NCBI GenBank assembly: GCA_036477795.1
Contig: JAZGDL010000435.1
Location: forward strand, 1-63,721
Length of the DNA: 63,721 nucleotides
DNA from: JAZGDL01 sp036477795
GTDB taxonomy: Bacteria > Planctomycetota > Phycisphaerae > UBA1845
Reading direction: 5' to 3'
The notes under the pieces were generated by a model, which was given only the letters and a program-made list of their open reading frames with translations, was not told where the DNA came from and made no database searches. Made by a program: the position numbers and the translations under genes. How positions within the stretch are numbered: position 1 is the first letter of the stretch; every line of letters begins with the position of its first letter. Below are positions 47,464-55,026 of the stretch, piece after piece.

Positions 47464-48090
47464 ATGATCACAGATGCAGGCCAGTTCAACGCGAGTACCT
47501 TGCCTACACTCCTGCTCAGACGCTCCGCGCGGTTGAATCGGTACGTAAGTTCAAAGATACCCCGGACGCTGACGAGCCGTATTGCCGCCGAGGACATCCT
47601 CCAGGAAGTCTGGATCGCTGCGCACCGGCGGATTTCGCATTTCAGGCCGCACGGACCGGGTGCGTTTGACCAATGGTTGTTTGCGATCATCAACAACAAG
47701 CTGCTCGACGCCATCAAAACGGCGCGGCGGGTCAGACACGGCGGAACCGCGCGCTGGACGGATCTTGACCGTCACAAGCAATCTTCTTTCCTGAATGTCT
47801 TCGGTAGGGCTGCAGCATGCTACCGTACTCCCAGTAGCGAGTTTTCTTCCAAGGAAGCGATCCGCGCTGTCCGGATGGCGATCGACAGCCTTCCCGACGA
47901 CCGTCGGCGAGCCATTTGGCTGATCGATATCGATGGCTTCTCGGTCGCCGACGTTGCTCGAAAAATGCACAAGACCACTACCGCGGTCAGGGGTCTGTTG
48001 TTCCACGGCCGTCGCCAGCTCCGCGAGCGGGTAGGGAATGCCGCGAGCTTCTTCACCGACGCGGCTTCGTCCGAAACCGCACCTTTGTGA
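47464..48090 (+). CDS. ECF-type RNA polymerase sigma factor
   Basis: The protein has 208 residues. Region 2 is seen as AAEDILQEVWIAAHRRISHF and FDQWLFAIINNKLLDAIKTA, and region 4 as LPDDRRRAIWLIDIDGFSVA, DVARKMHKTTTAVRGLLFHG and RRQLRERVG, which is the usual helix-turn-helix. It directs RNA polymerase to a dedicated promoter set. The gap to the following transmembrane kinase is only 25 bases, and such ECF-kinase pairs are typical of Planctomycetota, where the kinase is thought to control the sigma factor. No anti-sigma factor is seen. Confidence 0.88.
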   Translation: MITDAGQFNASTLPTLLLRRSARLNRYVSSKIPRTLTSRIAAEDILQEVWIAAHRRISHFRPHGPGAFDQWLFAIINNKLLDAIKTARRVRHGGTARWTDLDRHKQSSFLNVFGRAAACYRTPSSEFSSKEAIRAVRMAIDSLPDDRRRAIWLIDIDGFSVADVARKMHKTTTAVRGLLFHGRRQLRERVGNAASFFTDAASSETAPL

Positions 48091-48115
48091 TGGCCGTGCT
48101 TTATGTTAAGCTGCC

Positions 48116-50803
48116 ATGATGCGGTCCTTTCAAAAACCGCCCACTCAACAAGAGCCGTCGCCCTCGTCGAAGTCGATCAGGGTCGAGAGGGTTATTGAGG
48201 CAGCGCTGCGCGAGCGAAAGGCGGGCACCCCGATCGACGAGGCCGCCGTCATATCGCAACATCCCGAACTCATGACCGAGCTGGGCGAAGAACTCGCCAA
48301 GCTGCGCCACATTGATGCAGCCGCAGACTACGTGAAGCAGCATCCGATCTCTCCGGGCGGCCAAAACGGCGACAACATCGAATTCGATGACGCTCTGAAT
48401 TACCTGACCGAAACGCTCACCGGCTATGAGGTCCTTGAACGAATCCACTACGGTGGTCAGGGGGTGGTCTATAAGGCCGAACAACGATGCACCGGCCGGT
48501 CGGTTGCGATCAAGGTCTTGCTTCAGGGGCCGTTCGCGTCCCAGAGACAGCGCCTCCGCTTTGAGCGCGAAGTAGCGCTGGTCTCGCGCCTGCGACATCC
48601 AAACATCGTCACGGTGTTCGAAAGCGGGAGCGTGCGAGGCAGACCCTATTTCGCCATGGAGCACGTGGAAGGGTTGCCGATCGACGATTACTTTCTGCTC
48701 CACAGTACGCCGGCCCGGGATCGCATCAAGCTCTTTGCAACCGTGTGCCGGGGTGTCGCTCATGCCCACCAACGCGGGGTAATCCATCGCGATCTGAAAC
48801 CCGACAACATCTTGGTGGAGCCCGATGGTGGGCCAAAGATCCTGGACTTTGGTCTGGCCAAAGACTTTCTCACCCCAGACACGAAAACCGTGTCTGTCGA
48901 TGGGCAGATCGTCGGCACGCTTCCCTATCTGAGTCCGGAACAAGCCGACGGCCGCAACGACGATGTCGATACGCGAACGGACATCTACTCACTAGGTGTG
49001 GTCTTGTTCGAAGTCTTGACGGGCGGATTCCCATATCCGGTTACCGGTGACCCGAAGACGGTTCGCTCCAATATCATCTCCCGCGAGCCCGTCCGGCTGC
49101 GCAAAGTGCTGCAAGAAGCCGATCCCGACGAACCTATAAAACCCGGCGACATCGGTGCCGACCTTGAGGCCATCGTCCGCAAAGCGTTGGAGAAAGAACC
49201 CAGGCTTCGCTACCAGTCGGCCGCAGAATTCGCGGAAGACCTCGAACGGTACCTGGCTGGCGAACCGGTAGCGGCCAAGGGCGCCGGCGGATTCTATGTC
49301 CTACGCAAGGCCATCCGCCGACACCGCGTATCTGTGGTTTTAGCCGCAGCATTCCTACTCCTCGTAGGCGCATTCATTGGGGCAATCCTCAATGTAACGC
49401 TACAGCGTGACGCCGCACAAGCCACGGGCGCATTGCGAGAGCACCTCGCACGGAACTGGGACACCGATCTCGTGCATGAACTACACGCCAACATGATCAA
49501 CTCCAATCGCCTGGCCGAAATCGCTGAAATGCCGCCCGAACTCGTGAAGGCCTATCTGGCCCGCTACCAGGGCGCGCCGATAGAACCGTTTGAGGATTTC
49601 AGGGACTTGGTGGTCGATAAGCCTGAGAATCTTCTCGAAGCAATTCGTGATCCGGAGCATCAAGAGTTCAAGGAGGCAGGCAACTGGCTCCAGCAAGTAG
49701 AGCCGCGCCTGGAAAGCGTCTCTGAAACGCTCAAAACCACGACGGTTTCCTTCGGCCCAGGAGAACACGCGGGATTCACATGGGTTGCGACCGCGTATTC
49801 TAAACTTATCGCGAGCGAAGTTGTGAATACGCTGGTGGCCCGGGCATATTGGCTCCATGCCTCGGGCGAGGACCAATGGGCGCTGGAAAGCCTTAGCGCC
49901 GCCCGGCGACTGGCACAAGACTTGGGTGACGGCGTGACGCTGGTGCACAAACGATGGTCAATCATGTTGCGGGCACAGACTTACGTGTGTCTCCGACTCA
50001 TGTTGACCGACGCGATCCGAGACGCCGAACCGATCGGAGGATTAGTCGAGTGGTTACGCTCGGACCCAGTCCTTGTCAGCTTGTCCTCGGGTCTTCGGGT
50101 TGAAACGGTATTCATGTCCCAGTTTGTAATCGCTGCCTTCGAATCGGACTCCTCAGATGGATCTCAGTATCTCAATCTGGACACTCTCAGCGACGTTTCC
50201 GGCGGCGTTCTCGGCGAGTTCACTTATGAACATCGGAGGTTCGCGCTGCGGATGACACCTGGCCACGTTGGTAGCGTGTTCGATATATTTCGATCATCGG
50301 CTCAAGGATGGGAAGAGATGGGGCTTGCTGAACTGGATCGATCATTGAGCGAGTGGGGCGAATGGTATACTACGAACGCAGCACAGGATCCCGTCGTCTT
50401 GCTGCTTCCCCAGTCTGGCGGCGCCTATCGTGGACGACTGGTCACGGCGGCAATGCGCCGCGCCTTGCGTTTGGTGGCATTCACGGCTCAACACTATGAG
50501 CGAGAGCGAAGATGGGCGGATCGGTTGATTGATGCGATTCCGGGCGAGTACCACGACGAGATGATCGATCCGATAACGGGAAGGAACTTCGTTTACGACA
50601 TCATTGATATGATCCCGAGACTGCGATCGAGTACGATCTCCGGACTTGGCGAACATTCCATGAGGTTGACAAACAGATTTGTGGGAGCGCTGGACGAGGA
50701 TGGTCGGCTGACGTACTTCCCGGCATCAGGGCGGGGACAGTGCAGCCGAACAGTCCTCAAACCAGCGGCCTTTTTCTTGGCGGCGGAATCAACCGACGAT
50801 TAA
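48116..50803 (+). CDS. Transmembrane Ser/Thr protein kinase, PknB-like
   Basis: The protein has 895 residues. An N-terminal helical region (about 20-75) precedes the kinase domain at about 103-385: HYGGQGVVYKA, the lysine in VAIKVL (Lys133), HRDLKPDN at 224-231, DFG at 244-246 and LPYLSPEQADG. All catalytic residues are present. One transmembrane helix (VVLAAAFLLLVGAFIGAIL, about 405-425) is followed by about 470 residues, presumably outside the cytoplasm, mostly helical at first (about 425-600) and of no family I recognise. The gene forms a pair with the ECF sigma factor upstream. Its 3' end overlaps the opposite-strand Cys-rich gene by 15 bases. Confidence 0.88.
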   Translation: MMRSFQKPPTQQEPSPSSKSIRVERVIEAALRERKAGTPIDEAAVISQHPELMTELGEELAKLRHIDAAADYVKQHPISPGGQNGDNIEFDDALNYLTETLTGYEVLERIHYGGQGVVYKAEQRCTGRSVAIKVLLQGPFASQRQRLRFEREVALVSRLRHPNIVTVFESGSVRGRPYFAMEHVEGLPIDDYFLLHSTPARDRIKLFATVCRGVAHAHQRGVIHRDLKPDNILVEPDGGPKILDFGLAKDFLTPDTKTVSVDGQIVGTLPYLSPEQADGRNDDVDTRTDIYSLGVVLFEVLTGGFPYPVTGDPKTVRSNIISREPVRLRKVLQEADPDEPIKPGDIGADLEAIVRKALEKEPRLRYQSAAEFAEDLERYLAGEPVAAKGAGGFYVLRKAIRRHRVSVVLAAAFLLLVGAFIGAILNVTLQRDAAQATGALREHLARNWDTDLVHELHANMINSNRLAEIAEMPPELVKAYLARYQGAPIEPFEDFRDLVVDKPENLLEAIRDPEHQEFKEAGNWLQQVEPRLESVSETLKTTTVSFGPGEHAGFTWVATAYSKLIASEVVNTLVARAYWLHASGEDQWALESLSAARRLAQDLGDGVTLVHKRWSIMLRAQTYVCLRLMLTDAIRDAEPIGGLVEWLRSDPVLVSLSSGLRVETVFMSQFVIAAFESDSSDGSQYLNLDTLSDVSGGVLGEFTYEHRRFALRMTPGHVGSVFDIFRSSAQGWEEMGLAELDRSLSEWGEWYTTNAAQDPVVLLLPQSGGAYRGRLVTAAMRRALRLVAFTAQHYERERRWADRLIDAIPGEYHDEMIDPITGRNFVYDIIDMIPRLRSSTISGLGEHSMRLTNRFVGALDEDGRLTYFPASGRGQCSRTVLKPAAFFLAAESTDD

Positions 50804-51178
50804 GCAGTCTGCCGTAGCGCAGGGACAGTTGGTCTGGGTCGATCCCGAGGGACAAGTTCCTGGCGCGGTTATACAGTCTCCGACGAAGTCATCACAGCAA
50901 CAAACGCCTACCGGCGTGCCCCCACCGGTCGCGGCGAATCGCTCTCCGTTGAAGTCCACGGCATCACACGTGCCGTTTTCGGCCATCTCTTCAAGCGCCC
51001 CAACGTCCGCTTGGTCGGGAAGGTTGCCATCCACTAATTCACTTGGTGAATAGTTCCATGTGATGGCCGGAGCTTGCGGATCTTTCCGTTGCTCCCCACC
51101 AATGTTGAGTCCAGCGACGGTGCCCGCACTTACCAAGGCGGTAGCCATCATCGTTCCGACAATTTTCGTGCTGCGCAT
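50789..51178 (-). CDS. Small secreted Cys-rich protein
   Basis: The protein has 129 residues from the ATG at 51,178, chosen for the strong AAAGGAGAT about 8 bases upstream and the signal peptide that follows (TMMATALVSAGTVAGLNIGG). The mature half ends in a dense cysteine cluster (GVCCCDDFVGDCITAPGTCP, NCPCATADCLIVG) with ten cysteines in the last 55 residues, suggesting a disulfide knot or metal site. No family is recognised. The 3' end runs 15 bases into the end of the kinase gene on the other strand. Confidence 0.65.
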   Translation of the reverse strand: MRSTKIVGTMMATALVSAGTVAGLNIGGEQRKDPQAPAITWNYSPSELVDGNLPDQADVGALEEMAENGTCDAVDFNGERFAATGGGTPVGVCCCDDFVGDCITAPGTCPSGSTQTNCPCATADCLIVG

Positions 51179-51782
51179 TAGAACATCTCCTTTTGGTACT
51201 GCTGTCTTCGTGGCTCGGCGTGCGCGCACACTCTGCGCGCATCTCTGGGCACCGAGCCCAACGTCCTTGTGTTGGTGCAACGTTGAGAAGTGGAACGGCG
51301 CGGCGAACGTCGCCACTCCATTCCCGAGAACCGGTCTCGCCTATTTCGCCATCGATGGCGGGGTCACTGAGGCCCCACTAATTCAAACGACGTGCATGCC
51401 CGAGGCGCACACCCCAACTTTGAGATTTTCGAGATCACGCAGAGTGAACGACGGAAGGTAAACGTGGTTTCGTCAGGCCTGGGCGGTGCCTTCTGGGTCG
51501 TGCGTTGCGTTGCTTCGCGTAACCCATCCAGCCAGCGTCACGAGAAGAAGTTGCCATGGTTGGAGCACGTTCATAAGCGCGATTCTCCAGCGCTATATGC
51601 TCGAGTTGTAACTTGTGGCGGGCAAGCGACTTAGGGGGGGTCTGCGACACTTCCGGCAGCCTCTTGATATCCGCCAAGCCCCGCTTACGGGGCACCAAAC
51701 ACAGCATCTCCCAATACTTACAGAGACGCTCGGCATGGGTCCTTCAGGAATTCCTCTTCTGAAAAAAAACCTGAAAAAACGC
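51179..51782. other. Intergenic, nothing recognised
   Basis: No coding sequence with family resemblance was found on either strand; frames at 51,435-51,707 (minus) and 51,392-51,634 (plus) look random. AT-rich tracts near 51,755-51,780 precede the lexA promoter. Confidence 0.4.
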
Positions 51783-51821
51783 TTGACGTTCGGACATTGT
51801 TAGGTTATATTGTACCTAACA
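51783..51821 (+). promoter_or_regulatory. Strong promoter with a palindromic operator, upstream of lexA
   Basis: TTGACG (51,783-51,788) and TATATT (51,806-51,811) are 17 bases apart, five of six matches each. TGTTAGGT (51,798-51,805) and ACCTAACA (51,814-51,821) form a perfect inverted repeat with an 8-base spacer centred on the -10 box, a classic operator position. The leader to the lexA ATG is about 225 bases and contains a GC hairpin near 51,975-52,018. This is a candidate LexA box for autoregulation. It does not match the proteobacterial CTGT-N8-ACAG or Bacillus GAAC-N4-GTTC motifs. Confidence 0.6.
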
Positions 51822-52045
51822 GCAGCCGAATAGCCTGGGACGGCACGGCTAGACGCGGCGCCTCCGCGAACGGTGGCTGGCTTCTGCCGGCTGTGGCCGC
51901 CTGCAGCGCCGGCAGACAATAGTGAATGAAACGCGAATGGTTTTGTGTTGAGCGGCGTGCTATAGTGTGTTATCGGCCCCGGGGGCGAATTCCGGACCGC
52001 GTGGCCTCCGGGGTCGTCTCTTGACTAGACCGCAGGAGTCTTTTC

Positions 52046-52702
52046 ATGCCCAAGTCTAAAACCGTCATGTCCAAGCCTAAAACGCGCCCGCCCGCCCGCC
52101 GTCTGACGCCCAGACAACTCGATATCCTGACCTTCATTCGCAACTTCCAGCGTAGCCACGGTTATTCTCCAACGATGCAGGAGCTCGCCGACGAGTTGGG
52201 TATCACCAAGGTCACCGTATTCGAGCACGTCGAAGCCCTCATCGCCAAAGGGCTACTTCGTCGGACCCGGCACAAGGCCCGTTCCTTGGAGCTTAGCCCC
52301 TCCGCGGAGTTTCCTGATGAACGGCCGACCCTCATACCCCTGGCCGGCCGCATTGCCGCCGGTTTGCCGGTCGATGCCATTGAAAACGCGGAGTCCGTCG
52401 ACCTGGAGACCCTTTTTGAAACCCGTCACCGCCGCTTTGTCCTTGAAGTTCAGGGCCAGAGCATGATCGACGAGCAAATTCGCGACGGAGACCTGGTGGT
52501 TGTGGAGGATCGCCCCAACGTTCGTGATGGTGATACCGTGGTGGCGGTCCTGCCAACCGGAGAAGCCACGCTGAAGCAGTTCTTTCGGGAAGGTGATCGC
52601 GTGCGGCTTCAACCGGCCAACCCCGATTTCGAGCCGATCCTTGTCGACGAAAACGACCTCCAGGTTCAAGGCGTCGTGATCGGAGTCATTCGCCGTTACT
52701 AG
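52046..52702 (+). CDS. lexA: LexA repressor
   Basis: The protein has 218 residues; AGGAG lies 7 bases before the ATG. A winged-helix DNA-binding domain (about 18-80, TPRQLDILTFIRNFQRSHGY, SPTMQELADELGITKVTVFE) is followed by the S24 latent protease domain with the Ala105-Gly106 cleavage site in LAGRIAAGLPV, catalytic Ser139 in QGQSM and Lys177 in EATLKQFF, all at the expected spacing. It represses SOS genes and cuts itself when RecA filaments form. It has an unusual basic N-terminal extension of about 17 residues. The stop codon TAG is also the first three bases of the repeat at 52,700-52,846. Confidence 0.95.
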   Translation: MPKSKTVMSKPKTRPPARRLTPRQLDILTFIRNFQRSHGYSPTMQELADELGITKVTVFEHVEALIAKGLLRRTRHKARSLELSPSAEFPDERPTLIPLAGRIAAGLPVDAIENAESVDLETLFETRHRRFVLEVQGQSMIDEQIRDGDLVVVEDRPNVRDGDTVVAVLPTGEATLKQFFREGDRVRLQPANPDFEPILVDENDLQVQGVVIGVIRRY

Positions 52703-52846
52703 ACGTACAGCGCAAGGTCACGCTGGACCGAGAATCCCTTCTCGGTCCCCCTTCCTGGCGGCCACGGGAAGGGATTCCCGCAACGGATGGGTGCGAGAAA
52801 GGATTCTCGCACCAGCACTTGTCGGCGACTTTGCGCTGTACTGCTA
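52700..52846 (+). repeat. Two-hairpin repeat, copy C, starts at the lexA stop codon
   Basis: The ends TAGACGTACAGCGCAAGGTC (52,700-52,719) and GACTTTGCGCTGTACTGCTA (52,827-52,846) are inverted with 17 of 20 matches. Inside are two hairpins unlike those of copies A and B in sequence: GGACCGAGAA/TTCTCGGTCC (52,725-52,748, 4-base loop) and GGTGCGAGA/TCTCGCACC (about 52,790-52,813). The TAG at its start is the lexA stop. It may act as a transcript end or stabiliser. Confidence 0.8.
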
Positions 52847-52897
52847 GCACGGCCTGCCGCTCGTCGCACTCCTCTCACGATGTGACCATGACCGTGC

Positions 52898-52927
52898 TTG
52901 CAGCCGGGATGTCAATGCTCGTATAAT
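52898..52927 (+). promoter_or_regulatory. Candidate promoter for the PEP-CTERM gene
   Basis: TTGCAG (52,898-52,903) and a perfect TATAAT (52,922-52,927) are separated by 18 bases and lie about 60 bases before the ATG at 52,987. Confidence 0.55.
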
Positions 52928-52986
52928 GGCGGTCATGGAGTCGGCAACCAGAGAATCTCTGGGCAGGAGAAGCGGAGGTTGTCAAG

Positions 52987-53592
52987 ATGCTAAGACGTTC
53001 ATTATTGGTCTTGTGTTTGGTGGCTTGCATGTCGGTCATCACGTCGGCCGAAGTGTTCGTCGAGTATTGGCCTGTTGGCGATGCGCCGAACGGCGTCAAC
53101 GATCCGATCGAAGCTGACATCAGCGCGGGCGATGTCAACATAACGCTGAACATTGGGCTGACCGCCCCGGGCGGAGAGACGCTAATGGTGGGAGCCGACT
53201 TCGTGTTCAGTTGGCCCGGAGGGTTTAGCATGACCAACTTCCAGTGGGATGAGGGCAACTTTAATACAGGGTTTACAGACAACACGCTTCCCGCGCCCGC
53301 GCTCGTCGCTCCTAAGCTCCGTCCTGCAACCATTCCCGTCGGCCCCGATCCGCAGTTGGCGCTCGCTACTGTGGACGTATCGATCGACGCATCGGTTTTG
53401 GCGGGTGACCACTTCATCACAGCGGGGAGCTTCGGAGACCAGGCGAACCCGACGATCAACGACTTCTTCGCTTCACCATTTGATATTGACCCGGGTAGCG
53501 GCTCGATTCCGTTCAACGTGATTCCCGAACCTGCGACCTTGGCGTTCCTCGTGTCAGGTGGGTTCATCGCCCTGCGTCGTCGTCGTTCGTAA
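52987..53592 (+). CDS. PEP-CTERM sorted secreted protein
   Basis: The protein has 201 residues: a signal peptide (about 1-21, SLLVLCLVACMSVITSA), a beta-rich middle (ISAGDVNITLNIGLTAPGGE, TLMVGADFVFSWPGGF) and a textbook PEP-CTERM tail, VIPEPATLAFLVSGGFIALR followed by an Arg cluster. The tail marks the protein for exosortase-dependent processing; no exosortase gene is in the window. CGGAGG lies about 10 bases upstream of the ATG. The middle part may be a cohesin-like or adhesive sandwich, but no family is certain. Confidence 0.85.
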   Translation: MLRRSLLVLCLVACMSVITSAEVFVEYWPVGDAPNGVNDPIEADISAGDVNITLNIGLTAPGGETLMVGADFVFSWPGGFSMTNFQWDEGNFNTGFTDNTLPAPALVAPKLRPATIPVGPDPQLALATVDVSIDASVLAGDHFITAGSFGDQANPTINDFFASPFDIDPGSGSIPFNVIPEPATLAFLVSGGFIALRRRRS

Positions 53593-53649
53593 GCCGCGGC
53601 GTGCCGGTCATGCCGATACTGAGAGCTTGGTTGGGGAGATACGGGAGAC

Positions 53650-54561
53650 GTGCCTGCGAACCAACAACACCGCGGCTTCACTCTTATCGAATTGCTGGTG
53701 GTTATCTCAATCATCGGGTTGCTCATGTCGATTCTGCTGCCTTCGCTGTCGAGAGCGCGCAAGCAGGCCCGCACTGTCCTTTGCCTTGCGCATCTCCGCG
53801 AGCTGTCTCACGGCTGGCACATGTACGCCGACGAAAACAACGATATTTCCCTGCCGGGGCGCTTTGCAAAAGAACCGGGAGGCACCTCAAACCCGGCCAA
53901 CTGGTACGACGTTGGAAACGGGTTGAAGTATCGTCCGCGATGGGTTGCAACGATGGGCAAGCAGGTGGGCGTTTTCGCATTCAATGAACCCAGCACCAGC
54001 GATGACCGACAGGACTACGACAGCAACGTATATCAGTGTCCGTCCGCCGCCGCGTGGATCGACGAGCGCAACTACGCCTATGGCTACAACCACCAATTCC
54101 TCGGCAACGCCCGCAAGACGAATGGCCGATTCCACAACTTCCCGATCAACCGATCGCGGATTCGCAGCTTCGCGGGCACGGTGCTGGGGGCCGATTGTAT
54201 GGGAACGGCTGCAGGGGTTCCGAGACGCGAACGCAGATCCTATTCCAATCAGGGGACTGACTTCACCGAGTTGGGGAATCACGGGTGGACGCTCGATCCT
54301 CCGCGGTTAACCGAGACATCCGATCGCGGCACCGGTGACGCCGGCAGCCCCCGGACAGCCGTGGACCCACGGCACCTGGGAAGAGCCAACGTCGTTTTCT
54401 GTGACGGCCATGCCGTGAGCTTGACGCCGGAGCAACTGGGTTATCGCACCCTGTCAGGCGGCGCCTACGTGGATCTGCAAGTCGTTGACGACCAGCCCAC
54501 CAACCGCCTGTTCAGCGGTTCGGGCCGCGACGACGACCCGCCCGACTTACCCGCCGCGTAG
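53650..54561 (+). CDS. Prepilin-like protein with type II pseudopilin N-terminus
   Basis: The protein has 303 residues with a GTG start and GGGAG just upstream. RGFTLIELLVVISIIGLLMS is the type II/type IV prepilin cleavage and methylation motif. The rest (SLSRARKQARTVLCLAHLRE, LSHGWHMYADEN, ANVVFCDGHAVSL) matches the planctomycete family of pseudopilin-like proteins with an H-x9-DG style C-terminus, often annotated as DUF1559-like. It would be cleaved by a prepilin peptidase and could be a minor surface fibre or secretion pseudopilin. It follows the PEP-CTERM gene after 57 bases. Confidence 0.85.
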   Translation: MPANQQHRGFTLIELLVVISIIGLLMSILLPSLSRARKQARTVLCLAHLRELSHGWHMYADENNDISLPGRFAKEPGGTSNPANWYDVGNGLKYRPRWVATMGKQVGVFAFNEPSTSDDRQDYDSNVYQCPSAAAWIDERNYAYGYNHQFLGNARKTNGRFHNFPINRSRIRSFAGTVLGADCMGTAAGVPRRERRSYSNQGTDFTELGNHGWTLDPPRLTETSDRGTGDAGSPRTAVDPRHLGRANVVFCDGHAVSLTPEQLGYRTLSGGAYVDLQVVDDQPTNRLFSGSGRDDDPPDLPAA

Positions 54562-54568
54562 TTAGCCC

Positions 54569-54756
54569 GGATTATTCTTACCGCAGAGATCGCAGAGCAT
54601 TATATGGTAAGAAGTTACGGCCGAAGTCTCGCTTGTCTCATTCCGATCCCGGCGCGCCAGGATTTGTTTCGGCCGCGCCGGTATTCCGCGCTGACCCCTC
54701 GGACTTCCCATCTTTTCCGTCTCTGCGGGCTCTGCGTGCTCCGCGGTGAATAATCC
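54569..54756. repeat. Long imperfect inverted repeat of GCAGAG type
   Basis: The left arm begins GGATTATTCTTACCGCAGAG (54,569-54,597) and the right arm ends in CTCCGCGGTGAATAATCC (54,721-54,756). The arms pair over GGATTATTC, ACCGCRGAG and GCAGAG with bulges. The gap 54,562-55,026 contains no gene otherwise. Confidence 0.5.
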
Positions 54757-55026
54757 GCGTTAGTGTTCACTGCAAGTCAATGCCCGGGTGCCCCCACATG
54801 GCACAGATGAACAGTGGAATGCCCCACCACGCACCGGGGAAACGTGGCAATTGGGCGTTTGTTGCCCCCCGCCAGCGGTCGAACACTTGACTGATCTGGC
54901 GTAGTATGCCCCAATCCGAACACGGTCTAGTCCTGAACGACGGGGGAAAAATCCCAGGTTGCCAAAGCAGCGTTGCAGCCCGAGGAGCATGTTGGCGAAG
55001 GTAGGCGCGTCAGACGACGGTGGGGT

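Noticed and set aside
51435..51707. Minus-strand frame of about 90 codons upstream of lexA
   Set aside because: Random-looking composition, no ribosome site, no domain.
51938..51966. Second promoter candidate (TATAGT at 51,961) nearer to lexA
   Set aside because: No acceptable -35 hexamer at 15-19 bases; the promoter at 51,783 is much stronger.
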